NCBI GenBank assembly: GCA_020846745.1
Contig: JADLDI010000096.1
Span: 62,001 to 126,000 of the forward strand
From: Bryobacterales bacterium
GTDB lineage: Bacteria > Acidobacteriota > Terriglobia > Bryobacterales > Bryobacteraceae
Length of the DNA stretch: 64,000 nucleotides
Direction: 5' to 3'
Shown here: positions 16,785 to 25,966 of the stretch, piece by piece
How positions within the stretch are numbered: position 1 is the stretch's first letter
Layout of the letters: each line of letters begins with the position of its first letter
Position numbers and translations under genes: made by a program
Notes under the pieces: generated by a model
Seen by the model: only the letters and a program-made list of their open reading frames with translations
Databases searched by the model: none
What the model was told of the DNA's origin: nothing

Positions 16785-19115
16785 ATGCCCAGAGACCTTG
16801 AATCGATCAAATCGGCCATTGCGCGCGTGATCTGCGGCGCTGAGCAGGGGACGGCATACCTGGTCAGTCCTACGCGCCTCGTCACCTGTTATCACGTGGT
16901 GTCGCAGGGCGGCGCCGTGGCCGTTACCATGGGCGGCGCGAAGCTGACCGCCAAGGTGGTCTTCCCAACAGACGATGCCGAGATGGCGCTGGCCGATGCC
17001 GCCGACACCGCGGTGTTGGAATTAAGCCAGCCGGTGACAGCTACGCCGTTCGATGTGGCGCCCTATGGGCAGGAAGGGCGCTGGCGCACCTACGGCTTCC
17101 CCGCTTTGGCCGACGGTACCGGATTGCCGCTCGAAGGAAGCGTGCTCGATTCGAATGGGCTCGACGTGAACCAGCAGTCCGCCATGGTGCTCTATTCCGA
17201 CCAGATCGCCGCGGGAATGGCGGCGCCGGTGGGCGGGTTCTCGGGCAGTCCCGTGCTGGTCGACGGCATCGTCGTGGGGCACCTCAAGCGCGTACTCTCG
17301 GAGCGCGATAAGCCGGGCCGGCCCGTTTTGGGTTTGTTATTCGCCACGCCCGCGAAAGACATCGCGAAGCTCGCCAATCTGACAATCGCCGCGGTCGCCG
17401 CTCCCGCGCCGCCGGCAGGCGCCAACCTGAAGGGCGGGCGCATCTTCATCAGTTACCGCTCGAAAGTGCGCCAGTGGGCGCGCGACTTGGCCGACGCGAT
17501 GGAGCATCGCGGCATCGAGGTCTGGCTCGACCAGGAGCAGATCAAGCCGGGCGACGTGCTGGCCAATACCATCCAGCAGGGCCTGACCAACGCCCGCGGA
17601 GCCGTGGCGCTCATTACCAAAGAATGGCTCGACTCTCCCTGGTGCCAGGAAGAGGCCAACGCGCTGCTGCAGCGCGATGTCGAAGACAAGAACTTCCGCC
17701 TCGTTCCCGTGCTGCTCGAAGATGTGAAGCTCCCCGCGATGTGGGCAGGCCGCATCTGGATCGATTTCCGCGGCCAATCCGGTCCGAAGGGCGCGGCGCT
17801 CGAACGTTTGTTGCTGGCCTTGAGCGGCGAGAATTCGCCCGCGATGGACGCCGAAAAGGCCGTACAGTCGATGATCGAAGAGATTCAGTCGGCTGTTACG
17901 GCAGACCGTGTGTACCGGCTTTGGACCAAGCTGCGCCGCACCAGCATGGTCGACAACCGTGTTTCTGAGGCGGCCGCGGATGTGCTGATCGGATTTGGCC
18001 GCGCGGATTACGCGCTCGAAGTCATTGGGACCGCCGGTGATGGAATTCGCGCCCGCCAACTGCGCGGCCTCGCGCTGGCCAAGACCGATCGCTTGGAAGA
18101 TGCCATCGAGGTGCTCCGCAAGCTGGAAGCCGAAACCGAAGATGACATGGACTCCGAGACCGGCGGCATCCTCGCCGGCCGCTACCGCCAGATGTGGGAA
18201 AAGACCAACGACCCTACCTGGCTGATCAACGCGCGCGACACCTACAAAAAGTATTTCCAGAAAAGCAACGATCCGTACTGCGGAATCAACGCCGCGTCGC
18301 TGGCGCTGCTGGACGGAGACCGTCCGGAAGCCCGCAAACTCGCCGGTCAACTGGTTTCCGCGCTTGAGAACCGGCAGGATCTGGACCGCTGGAACCTCGC
18401 GACCCTCGGCGAAGCCAACCTGATCCTCGAAGACCTCGACAAGGCGAAGGAGTGGTATCGTCGGGCGGCGGGCGCGGCCGCGGGCCGCCATCAGGACATC
18501 GTCGTGATGCGGCGCACCGCCCGGAAAACGCTCGAAGCAATCCAGCAGCCCAAAAACCTGCTCGACAAAGTGCTATCCGTGCCGGCGGCGGTCGCCTTCT
18601 TCGGCCATTCCGTCGATGCTCCCAATCGCGAAACGCCACGATTCCCGGTATCGCAGGTGCGCAAGGTGCGCGATGAAATCGAGGCCATGCTCAAAACCAT
18701 GCGGGCAGGCTATGGCGCGAGTTCCGCAAGCGCCGGTAGCGATCTGCTGTTCCTGGTGGAGTTGCTCGATATGGGCGGCCAGGCCACCGTGGTGCTGCCC
18801 ACCGACGTCGACAACTTCCGCGAGACGTTCCTCTATGGCAGTTGGGTCGACCGCTTCAACGACGTCGTTGCGAAAGCGAACGTCAAAGTCATTCAACCCA
18901 ACCCGAAAGAAGACGTGTGGGACGCGTGCCGCCGCGAGATTCGCAACATCGTCTGCGATCGCGCCAAGATGCTTGAAAGTGACGCGAACCTGTTGGTCGT
19001 ATGGGACGGGGATTCGAAGAATTACGTGTACCGGGCCATCGAGTATTGGGAAGAAGAAGGCGATCCGATCACGAAAATTATGTTAGGCAACGCGGCAGCG
19101 GCCAAGCAGCCATAG
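16785..19115 (+). CDS. Trypsin-like protease - TIR - helical repeat - Rossmann-like fusion protein
   Basis: 776 residues without signal peptide. (1) Residues about 8-200: trypsin-like serine protease with triad His37 (TCYHVV), Asp74 (ADTAVLEL) and Ser153 (GGFSGSPV). (2) About 218-350: TIR domain beginning GGRIFISYRSK, with VWLDQEQIKPGD (BB loop) and SPWCQEEAN, in which Glu290 aligns with the NADase glutamate. (3) About 365-590: helical TPR-like region similar to the TRAFs-binding/DUF4071 class. (4) About 600-720: a Rossmann-like part starting AVAFFGHSVDAPNRETPRFP and containing GSDLLFL and VVLPTDVDNFRETF, recalling SLOG-like modules found after such repeats. Protease and TIR are both typical effectors of conflict systems. 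The preceding phosphoesterase gene is 46 nt upstream. Function is inference; the domain calls are well supported for parts 1 and 2, less for 3 and 4. Confidence 0.88.
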   Translation: MPRDLESIKSAIARVICGAEQGTAYLVSPTRLVTCYHVVSQGGAVAVTMGGAKLTAKVVFPTDDAEMALADAADTAVLELSQPVTATPFDVAPYGQEGRWRTYGFPALADGTGLPLEGSVLDSNGLDVNQQSAMVLYSDQIAAGMAAPVGGFSGSPVLVDGIVVGHLKRVLSERDKPGRPVLGLLFATPAKDIAKLANLTIAAVAAPAPPAGANLKGGRIFISYRSKVRQWARDLADAMEHRGIEVWLDQEQIKPGDVLANTIQQGLTNARGAVALITKEWLDSPWCQEEANALLQRDVEDKNFRLVPVLLEDVKLPAMWAGRIWIDFRGQSGPKGAALERLLLALSGENSPAMDAEKAVQSMIEEIQSAVTADRVYRLWTKLRRTSMVDNRVSEAAADVLIGFGRADYALEVIGTAGDGIRARQLRGLALAKTDRLEDAIEVLRKLEAETEDDMDSETGGILAGRYRQMWEKTNDPTWLINARDTYKKYFQKSNDPYCGINAASLALLDGDRPEARKLAGQLVSALENRQDLDRWNLATLGEANLILEDLDKAKEWYRRAAGAAAGRHQDIVVMRRTARKTLEAIQQPKNLLDKVLSVPAAVAFFGHSVDAPNRETPRFPVSQVRKVRDEIEAMLKTMRAGYGASSASAGSDLLFLVELLDMGGQATVVLPTDVDNFRETFLYGSWVDRFNDVVAKANVKVIQPNPKEDVWDACRREIRNIVCDRAKMLESDANLLVVWDGDSKNYVYRAIEYWEEEGDPITKIMLGNAAAAKQP

Positions 19116-19233
19116 TCTTCGTGGACGGCATCGGAGAAGCCGTATGCCGATGGCCGGCCGGCTCCCAACTGACGTGTCGGCCCCGTAACCTTTCGCCCGC
19201 CATCGGTAGCCTTACAATACACTGAGAACAACT

Positions 19234-21396
19234 ATGCGGATGCGAGTCGCACTCTTTACGCTGGTGGCCTTACCGCTTTTGGCGGTGGATTGGCCGGACT
19301 TCCGCGGTCCTAACCGCGACGGACGTTCTCCCGAGAAAGATCTCGTCGGCAAGTGGTCTCCCACGGGCGAAAACCTGCTTTGGAAAGCGCCCTACGGCGG
19401 CCGCTCGACGCCGGTGATCCTCAATAACAAAGTGTATCTGTTGAACCCCGCGGGTACAGGCGAAACGTTGCAGGAGCGCGTCATGTGCCTCGACGCCGAC
19501 ACGGGCAAACTGGTTTGGGAATACAAATACAACGTCTATCACTCCGACGTTCCGCCGCACCGCGTTGCATGGTCTTCGCCGGCCGCCGATCCGGAAACGG
19601 GGAATATCTACGTGCTCGGCGTTGGCGGTACGGTGCTCGCGCTCGACGGCAAGACCGGCAAAAAGATCTGGGAACGCACGATGGTCGAAGACTTCGGCAT
19701 CGTCACCACCCACGGCGGCCGCACGGCATCGCCCATCGTCGAAGGCGATCTCGTCGTAGTCAGCGCCATCACCACCGGTTGGGGCGAGCTGGCTCGCGCG
19801 GCGCACCGGTTTATCGCGTTCGACAAGCGTACCGGCGAAACCATCTATGTATCGACGCCGGGCGGACGTCCCTTCGATACCACCTATTCGCCGCCGATCG
19901 TCGTCACCAACAACGGCGTGCGCACGCTCATCGCCGGCGGCGGCGACGGCACCATCCACGCCATCAAGTTCTTCACCGGCGAGCCGATCTGGAAGTACTT
20001 CATGAGCAAGCGCGGCGTCAACACGGGCGTCGTCGTCGGCAACGGCATGGCGTATGTGTCGCATTCGGAAGAAAACCTCGACAGCGTTGAAATGGGCCTC
20101 CTCGCCGCCGTCGACGTCAACTCGAAAGGCGACGTCACCAGGCAGCAACTCAAATGGTCCGACCTGGGCTTCCAGGGCGGCTTCTCTTCCCCTGTCATCG
20201 ACGGCGATGTCCTCTACCAGGTGGACAACGGCAGTAACCTGTTCGCCTTCGACGCGATCAGCGGTAAGCAGCTTTGGAAGAAAAACCTGGGGACCATCCA
20301 AAAAGCGTCGCCCGTGCTCGCCGATGGCAAAATCTACGTCGGCAACGAAAACGGCCGCTTCTTCGTCCTCAAGGTCGGTAAGCAGGGCGCGGACGTGCTG
20401 TCGCAGGTGCAACTGGGGACGTCGGATCAGATCGAAGAGATCACCGCATCGCCCGCGATTTCCGACGGGCGCGTGTTCGTCGTTTCGCAGCGCGGCATGT
20501 ATGTTTTCGGCAGGAAGAATGTGTCCAAAGCCCCGATAGCCAAACCCGCGAAGCCAACGCCCGGCGATCCGGCCTATGTGCTAGTAACCCCGACCGAGCT
20601 GGTGCTGAAACCGGGTCAGTCCATCGCCTTGAACGCACGCGTGTTCGATGCCAACGGCAATTTCATCAAGATCGACAAGACCGCACAGTGGGCGCTGAAA
20701 GGGCTGAAAGGCGATATCGGTGCCGATGGCAAGCTGACGGTCCCCGCCAATAGCGGACCGCAGGCAGGCCTGATCGTCGCGACTGTCGGCTCGCTCACCG
20801 GCCGCGGACGCGCGCGTGTACTGCCCGGCTTCCCCTTGTCCCAGGACTTCGAGTCGCTCCCGCCCGGTCCGCCGCCCGCTTATTGGATCAACACCACCGG
20901 CAAGTATCAGGTGCGCGACCTGGAGGGCAAGAGGGTGCTGGCCAAGCTCGCCGATAATCCATTCACCAAACGTGCGCGATCGTTCTTCGGCCAGAACTCC
21001 GAACACGATTACACCATCGAAGCAGACGTGATGGCGCTCGAAAAACGCCGCCAAATGGGCGATGGCGGCGTTGTGGGACAACGCTACCAGTTGGTGCTCT
21101 ACGGCAACCATCAACGGCTGGAACTGCAACCCTGGCAACCCGAAACCAAGCGCACCGCGGCAGTCCCGTTCCCGTGGAAGAAAGACACCTGGTATCGCGT
21201 AAAGCTCCGGGTGGAAAACATGCCCGACGGCAAAGTGAAAGCAATGGGCAAAGCGTGGGCGGTGTCCGACCCTGAGCCGGACAAGTGGCTGATCGAACGC
21301 GTTGATCCCATCGGAAACCACCATGGTGCTCCCGGCATCTATGCCGATGCGCCCTTCGAAGTCTACTTCGATAACATCAAAGTGTCCGCGAACTGA
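19234..21396 (+). CDS. Exported PQQ-type beta-propeller protein with C-terminal jelly-roll domain
   Basis: 720 residues. Signal peptide at 1-18 (VALFTLVALPLLA). Residues about 20-430 form a PQQ_2/quinoprotein-like propeller: the opening WPDFRGPNRDGRSPE and repeated blades such as DADTGKLVWEYKY, DGKTGKKIWE and DAISGKQLWKKNL. A linker with an Ig-like part (about 445-540) leads to a C-terminal domain (about 550-720, from YTIEADVMAL to FEVYFDNIKVS) like the 3-keto-disaccharide hydrolase/LamG sandwich. Dehydrogenase PQQ ligands are not evident, so it is more likely a binding or scaffold protein than a quinoprotein enzyme. TACAAT at 19213-19218 is a possible -10. Followed closely by a shorter paralogue. 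Confidence 0.85.
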   Translation: MRMRVALFTLVALPLLAVDWPDFRGPNRDGRSPEKDLVGKWSPTGENLLWKAPYGGRSTPVILNNKVYLLNPAGTGETLQERVMCLDADTGKLVWEYKYNVYHSDVPPHRVAWSSPAADPETGNIYVLGVGGTVLALDGKTGKKIWERTMVEDFGIVTTHGGRTASPIVEGDLVVVSAITTGWGELARAAHRFIAFDKRTGETIYVSTPGGRPFDTTYSPPIVVTNNGVRTLIAGGGDGTIHAIKFFTGEPIWKYFMSKRGVNTGVVVGNGMAYVSHSEENLDSVEMGLLAAVDVNSKGDVTRQQLKWSDLGFQGGFSSPVIDGDVLYQVDNGSNLFAFDAISGKQLWKKNLGTIQKASPVLADGKIYVGNENGRFFVLKVGKQGADVLSQVQLGTSDQIEEITASPAISDGRVFVVSQRGMYVFGRKNVSKAPIAKPAKPTPGDPAYVLVTPTELVLKPGQSIALNARVFDANGNFIKIDKTAQWALKGLKGDIGADGKLTVPANSGPQAGLIVATVGSLTGRGRARVLPGFPLSQDFESLPPGPPPAYWINTTGKYQVRDLEGKRVLAKLADNPFTKRARSFFGQNSEHDYTIEADVMALEKRRQMGDGGVVGQRYQLVLYGNHQRLELQPWQPETKRTAAVPFPWKKDTWYRVKLRVENMPDGKVKAMGKAWAVSDPEPDKWLIERVDPIGNHHGAPGIYADAPFEVYFDNIKVSAN

Positions 21397-21419
21397 ATTG
21401 ATTGAGGAGCATCCAAAAG

Positions 21420-22850
21420 ATGGAAATGCGCCAATTGCTAGCGGCCTTTGCTGCCGCGCTTTTACTACCCGCGAGCATCCCCGCCGGCGATCCTGGTTCC
21501 GGCGACTGGCCGATGTGGGGCGGTTCGCCGGACCGCAACATGGTCTCGTCCATGAAGAACGCGCCCAAGTCGTGGGACATCAACACAAAGCGGAACATCA
21601 AGTGGATCGCTACCCTTGGTTCGCAAACCTACGGCAATCCGACCGTAGCGGGCGGCAAAGTCTTTGTCGGCACCAATAACGAGTCTCTGCGAGACCCGAA
21701 GCAGCCCGGCGACCGTGGCGTGCTGATGGCCTTTCGCGAGTCCGATGGCCAGTTCCTGTGGCAGCACACCAACGAGAAACTGGCCGCCGGCCGTGTGAAC
21801 GACTGGCCGTTCCAGGGCGTCGCTTCCTCCCCCCTGGTTGAAGGCGACCGCCTCTACTATGTGACCAATCGCGCCGAACTCGTTTGTCTCGACACAGAAG
21901 GTTTCCGCGACAACGGTGAGAACGACGGTCCCTATAAGGACGAGAAGCTGACGGGACCCGAGAACGCCGATATCATCTGGAAGCTCGACATGATGGACGA
22001 ACTCGGCGTGTTTCCGCACAACCTCGCCAACGCCTCGCCGGTAGTCTATGGCAACACAATTTATTTGATGACCGCGAATGGCCACGACGAAAGCCACGTT
22101 CACATCCCATCGCCGCGCGCACCGGCCATTATTGCCGTCGATAAGAAAACCGGCAAAGTGAGCTGGGAAGACAACTCGGTGGGCGAACGGATTCTGCATG
22201 GCCAATGGTCCTCGCCCGCGGTGGGCAAAATCGCCGGCGTGCTGCAGGTGGTCTCCGCCCAAGGCGACGGCTGGGTCCGTGGCTACGAGGCCGATACCGG
22301 CAAGAAGTTGTGGGAGTTCGATACCAATCCCAAAGATTCCGTCTGGCCGAAGACTCGCAATGAGGTGATCTCGACCCCCATTATCGTGAACGACAAGGTC
22401 TACATCGCCAACGGCCAGGATCCGGAACACGGCGAAGGGGTGGGCCACCTCTACTGCATCGACGGCTCCAAGCGCGGCGATATCACCAAAACGGGCCTGG
22501 TGTGGCACTATGGCGACATCCGCCGGTCAATTTCCACCGGCGCTCTCTACGACGGCATTCTCTATTACGCCGACTTCTCCGGCTTCCTCCACGCCATCGA
22601 CGCCGCCACCGGCAAGCCCTACTGGAAGCACGACATGCTCGCCGCCGTGTGGGCCTCGCCCATCGTAATCGACGGCAACGTCTACCTCGGCGATGAAGAC
22701 GGCGACGTGGTCGTAATCAAGACCGGCAAAACCAAAGAAGTGCTGTTCGAAGGCAACATGGGCTCATCCGTGTACGGCACCGTAGTAGCCGCAAACGGCG
22801 CCCTCTTCATCACCAACCGCAACCAGTTGATCGCCATCGCGAATAAGTAA
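21420..22850 (+). CDS. Exported PQQ-type beta-propeller protein
   Basis: 476 residues; signal peptide at 1-22 (LLAAFAAALLLPASIPA). The mature protein is a single propeller with blades of the form DKKTGKVSWEDNSVG, EADTGKKLWEFDTN and DAATGKPYWKHDM, beginning with DWPMWGGSPDRNM. Start at ATG 21420 preceded by GAGGAG (21404-21409). It lies 23 nt after the longer propeller gene and is probably co-transcribed. As in its neighbour, no catalytic residues for PQQ chemistry are recognisable; a periplasmic binding or assembly role is the most that can be said. Confidence 0.85.
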   Translation: MEMRQLLAAFAAALLLPASIPAGDPGSGDWPMWGGSPDRNMVSSMKNAPKSWDINTKRNIKWIATLGSQTYGNPTVAGGKVFVGTNNESLRDPKQPGDRGVLMAFRESDGQFLWQHTNEKLAAGRVNDWPFQGVASSPLVEGDRLYYVTNRAELVCLDTEGFRDNGENDGPYKDEKLTGPENADIIWKLDMMDELGVFPHNLANASPVVYGNTIYLMTANGHDESHVHIPSPRAPAIIAVDKKTGKVSWEDNSVGERILHGQWSSPAVGKIAGVLQVVSAQGDGWVRGYEADTGKKLWEFDTNPKDSVWPKTRNEVISTPIIVNDKVYIANGQDPEHGEGVGHLYCIDGSKRGDITKTGLVWHYGDIRRSISTGALYDGILYYADFSGFLHAIDAATGKPYWKHDMLAAVWASPIVIDGNVYLGDEDGDVVVIKTGKTKEVLFEGNMGSSVYGTVVAANGALFITNRNQLIAIANK

Positions 22851-22903
22851 GCCAAACCAGCAAGCTTCGGAGCCCGTCCGCGAAAGCGCTATCGCTTCTC
22901 AAC

Positions 22904-23227
22904 TTAGGCAACGCGAAGTTTCGCTCCCGCTCGGGAGCGGGCTTTCGCCTTCACGACGATATCAACGTCTTGCCCCAGTAAGAGCAAAAATCGAAGCAGG
23001 CGTTCAATGGAGAACGGCCGGAGCTTTCCCTGTTGCAGGTTAGAGACTTTCGGTTGGTCGACGCGGAGTATCTCGGCTGTTTGCAATTGCGTCAGCCGCC
23101 GCCGCTTGATTTCTGCCAGGATCTTGGACGTTAGCTCGGCTTTGACGAGCAGGTCGCCGGCGTCGGCGAGTTGCAGGTCCGCGAATACGTTACCTGTGCT
23201 GGTTTCGAATAGTTTGTTAGCCACCAC
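22904..23227 (-). CDS. HigA-type (XRE) antitoxin
   Basis: 107 residues with a helix-turn-helix of the XRE type at about 40-75 (RRLTQLQTAEILRVDQPKVS), followed by FSIERLLRFLLLLGQDVDI, the usual tail of COG5606/HigA2-like antitoxins. It should bind and neutralise the RelE-fold toxin encoded just upstream and repress the pair's promoter. Its start overlaps the toxin stop by 11 nt, giving the toxin-first order of HigBA. The end converges on the propeller gene; the palindromic CGCTCCCGCTCGGGAGCGG region (around 22925-22944) lies within its last codons. Confidence 0.88.
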   Translation of the reverse strand: MVANKLFETSTGNVFADLQLADAGDLLVKAELTSKILAEIKRRRLTQLQTAEILRVDQPKVSNLQQGKLRPFSIERLLRFLLLLGQDVDIVVKAKARSRAGAKLRVA

Positions 23228-23585
23228 TACTTACCTCCCCGTCGATTTGCGTTGCCAGCTTCAACCGCTGCCGGATTAACTGTATCTCTCGTTGTGGAGT
23301 CTCTATTCCGGATTTGGCCTTCTTCTGAAACACGTGCAGCACATATACGGCATTCTTCAAATGGACGACATATACTGCCCGATAAGTCCCACCCACTCCG
23401 TCAGCCCTAAGCTCCCATATTGGAGCACCAAATCCAACGAGCCGCTTTGCCGTCTCCTGTTTCTCGCCAACCTGCGCCCGGAACAAGCCAAAGCCAAGCT
23501 TCGTTCGCACATCGGATGGAAACTGCCTAAGGACCCCGAGCGTGTCGACCAGCCAAATCAAGGGCCGCGGCGCGAGGTCCACCAT
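23217..23585 (-). CDS. RelE/HigB-type toxin
   Basis: 122 residues. ELRADGVGGTYRAVYVVHL, then VYVLHVFQKKAKS and TPQREIQLIRQRL, is the signature of the phage-derived Gp49-like/HigB2 branch of the RelE superfamily, ribosome-dependent mRNA endonucleases. Length and the conserved Arg and Lys of the active face look intact. It is the first gene of a toxin-first operon with the XRE antitoxin. The two genes are flanked by gene debris, so the pair is probably a mobile addition. Confidence 0.87.
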   Translation of the reverse strand: MVDLAPRPLIWLVDTLGVLRQFPSDVRTKLGFGLFRAQVGEKQETAKRLVGFGAPIWELRADGVGGTYRAVYVVHLKNAVYVLHVFQKKAKSGIETPQREIQLIRQRLKLATQIDGEVSSGG

Positions 23586-23727
23586 TTAAGTATATGCTAA
23601 TAGTGGCATGCCAGTCGGAGTCGGAGAACCTGGGTCCCAAAAAGAGATAGGCGGCACGAATGCCGTCCTCCGGGGCATCGGTGAGAAGATTGAATGGTCC
23701 CGAACGTAAGATCTAATATAAGAAACG

Positions 23728-24108
23728 ATGGGTCGCGGACGATTCAAGAAGTTCAAGCCGCTTTCAGTGAAACCACTTGTCGATTTGCCGGTTCTCGATC
23801 CGGCGCTCGACGAATTTGTTATGTACTTGGCTGCGCAGTACAACCGGTCAACGATCTTCCTTCACAACGCGGCATTTGGTGAGCTAGTCGGGGCTATCGG
23901 TGCAGCCAACAAAGTGATTCCGAACAGTGTTTCTGGCATAACTGAGATGCGTGGACACGTCCTAATAGTCTGTCACCAGGCGTTCTACTCTGCTGCTTCA
24001 TGCATTGCCCGCGGAACACCGATGGATGCCGCGTCCGCGTCGCGGCGAACTCTTGAAGCCGCACGAACGGCCTTGGCAGTCAAGTTGGATGCTCGCAATG
24101 TGCTCTAA
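23728..24108 (+). CDS. Hypothetical protein, probably truncated
   Basis: 126 residues, not recognised. The frame shows a plausible conserved core (EMRGHVLIVCHQAFYSAASC, then an alanine-rich helix SRRTLEAARTALAVKLD) and stops abruptly after DARNVL, where related-looking proteins would be expected to continue; the 3' part may be lost. TAATAT at 23714-23719 ends 8 nt before the ATG and could be a -10 of a leaderless transcript. Composition is less GC-rich than the flanks. It may be a vestige next to the toxin-antitoxin pair. Confidence 0.4.
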   Translation: MGRGRFKKFKPLSVKPLVDLPVLDPALDEFVMYLAAQYNRSTIFLHNAAFGELVGAIGAANKVIPNSVSGITEMRGHVLIVCHQAFYSAASCIARGTPMDAASASRRTLEAARTALAVKLDARNVL

Positions 24109-24136
24109 AGTGTTCTTACGGGACCTACGCAAAGAC

Positions 24137-24292
24137 CTACTTCTTTTTGATTTCCTCACGACTGATGATCGTGTCCTGAAAGAAACCGACTTCCTTCTCC
24201 ACGATAACCTTCTTATCTTCCGTTTCGGTGGTTTCGCGCCGCCAGTTTACGCCCTTTTCAGGATCGCGTTCGACCTTCACGCTTTTTTCCAT
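24137..24292 (-). CDS. Small highly charged protein, unknown
   Basis: 51 residues from an ATG at 24292 preceded by GAGAGGG about 6 nt upstream. Nearly half of the residues are Lys, Arg, Glu or Asp (MEKSVKVERDPEKGVNWRR at the start, EEIKKK at the end); no Cys, no signal peptide. Such proteins can be small nucleic-acid- or protein-binding factors, but I recognise no family. The frame opposes the larger reading frames here, and could be chance. Confidence 0.35.
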   Translation of the reverse strand: MEKSVKVERDPEKGVNWRRETTETEDKKVIVEKEVGFFQDTIISREEIKKK

Positions 24293-24554
24293 GTGTATGG
24301 CCCTCTCAATACCAACTCGACGATGGCAGTATACCACCTCGGAATGTTGCTGTTTCGGATGCTGATTACCTGATGATGGCAAGCGGTGAACCTTGAAACA
24401 TGGCTGCTTGCCTGGGTGACGAGTCAGACCGCGCCGAGAAACTCATTCAAAGACGAGGATAGACGGGACGGAGCGGCTGCACAGAAAGGGGCCGGCAGAG
24501 TCGGGAGATCGCAGCAACACCGTACACGTGCCAATCGTCCGATCATCCAGCATT

Positions 24555-24594
24555 GGGCGCGGGGGTGAGTGTAACTTAAGTGACCCCCGCGCCC
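24555..24594. terminator. Strong hairpin after DegT gene
   Basis: GGGCGCGGGGGT (24555-24566) and ACCCCCGCGCCC (24583-24594) form a perfect 12-bp stem with a 16-nt loop. It lies 11 nt beyond the stop of the leftward aminotransferase gene. There is no U-run right after it on the minus strand, so it may be a termination or 3'-end stabilising structure, or a repeat, rather than a classical intrinsic terminator. Confidence 0.5.
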
Positions 24595-24604
24595 GGCAAA
24601 TTTC

Positions 24605-25915
24605 TTAACTCAACTCCTTCCGGTGCGCCCAAACCTTCTCGAACGCCGCCACATACTGATCCACCAACTCCGGCACCTCTTCATAGAACAGCGGCACGAA
24701 CAAATGCGTATTGTTGATGTGATCGTCACCCGGCATCGACTTCGGAATCGGTGGCGGATGGTGCCACCACTTCGCTTCCGAGTAGATCGCGAACTTGTGC
24801 TGTTCGGGATACACCCACGTCGTCGCCCGCACGCCTTCCGCCTTCAGCGCTTTCACCAGTGCATCGCGCTTCATGCCGGCTTTCTTCTCGTCGAGCAGCA
24901 GCATGTTCGCGTAATAATAGACGCGCTTCTGGTCGGCGCGCTGGCGCGGCTCCATCAGCCCCGGCAGCGCCGTCAACCGATCGTTCAGCTTCCGGACCTG
25001 CGAAATCACCCGCGCATTCCGCTCGTCCAACGTCATCAACTGCTGCCGCGCCAACGCCGCGCCCATGGGATGGATGCGGAACTTCAGCCCGAAGCCTGTG
25101 CCGTCGTACTTCCGCACCGGACTATCGGCGGCGAACTTGGGCGGATCTTCGTAGTGGCCCAGCGCCGCGGCGCGTTCGAAATACTCGCGCGTCTGGTACA
25201 TGCCCATGCCGCCTTCGATCGCCGGCATCACCTTGCTCGCCTGAAAGCTGTAGGCGCCGATCGCTCCCCACGTGCCCATGAACTTGCCCTGCATCGTTGC
25301 GCCGTGGGCGTGGGCCGCGTCTTCTAAAAGGATCAGTCCCTTCTCCTTCGCGAAATCGGAGATCTTGTCCATCTCGCAAGGCAGCCCCCACGAGTGCATC
25401 ACGCACAGCGCTTTCGTATGCTTCGACAGTTTCTTCTTCGCATCGTCCAGATCGAAGCAAGCGGTCTTCGGGTCGATATCCACGAACACCGGCACGTACC
25501 CAAAGAACCGCATCGGCGCCGCGGTCGCGAAAAACGTGTACGACGGGACCAGGATCTCGCTGCCGGGCGGCAGGTCCAACGCGAAGAACATCGACGTCAG
25601 CGCGCTGGTGCCGTTGCAGTGCGTCTTGCAATAGGGCGTCTTCGTGTACGCCTTCCACTCTTTCTCAAGCTGCGGAGCCTCATCGTAGAACGTGTTCTTA
25701 TCGATGACGGCGTGGAGCGCTTCTTTCTCCTTTACCCCGTACCGCGGCCACTTCGTGATGTAGGTGTGCCGGTTGGCGGGGAACGTCACCGTGGCAGCGC
25801 CGCCGCTCATCGCCAGTGGCGTCGCCGCATGGGCCGCGAATGAGGCGGCTGCCAGCGCGCCCCCACTCGCCTTTACAAACGTCCGCCGGGTCGAGTCCGG
25901 CTTTGGAGTATTCAT
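24605..25915 (-). CDS. Tat-exported DegT/DnrJ/EryC1/StrS-family aminotransferase (1)
   Basis: 436 residues. The N-terminus has a twin-arginine signal (STRRTFVKASGGALAAASFA), so the folded, PLP-loaded enzyme is predicted to be exported. The rest is a complete type-I-fold sugar aminotransferase of the DegT family: NGTSALTSMFFAL, ILLEDAAHAHGA with the PLP-ring Asp, and AYSFQASKVMPAIEGG with the Schiff-base Lys. Cytoplasmic relatives aminate keto-sugars with glutamate. AGGAGG lies 8 nt before the ATG. It is the last gene of a five-gene leftward operon that holds a second Tat-tagged member. What amino donor it meets outside the cytoplasm is unknown; a binding or altered catalytic role is possible. 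Confidence 0.9.
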   Translation of the reverse strand: MNTPKPDSTRRTFVKASGGALAAASFAAHAATPLAMSGGAATVTFPANRHTYITKWPRYGVKEKEALHAVIDKNTFYDEAPQLEKEWKAYTKTPYCKTHCNGTSALTSMFFALDLPPGSEILVPSYTFFATAAPMRFFGYVPVFVDIDPKTACFDLDDAKKKLSKHTKALCVMHSWGLPCEMDKISDFAKEKGLILLEDAAHAHGATMQGKFMGTWGAIGAYSFQASKVMPAIEGGMGMYQTREYFERAAALGHYEDPPKFAADSPVRKYDGTGFGLKFRIHPMGAALARQQLMTLDERNARVISQVRKLNDRLTALPGLMEPRQRADQKRVYYYANMLLLDEKKAGMKRDALVKALKAEGVRATTWVYPEQHKFAIYSEAKWWHHPPPIPKSMPGDDHINNTHLFVPLFYEEVPELVDQYVAAFEKVWAHRKELS

Positions 25916-25966
25916 TACCAGGACCTCCTGCCGCCGGGTCTGGCGGCGCGTTAATCGCTCGCCGCG

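Noticed and set aside
19234-22850. PQQ-dependent alcohol dehydrogenases
   Set aside because: The propellers lack recognisable PQQ- and calcium-binding residues and heme motifs; treated as PQQ-like repeat proteins only.
24386-24568. Short plus-strand ORF of about 60 codons before the hairpin
   Set aside because: No ribosome-binding site, low-complexity Arg/Gly content and no motif; treated as noise in the debris region.
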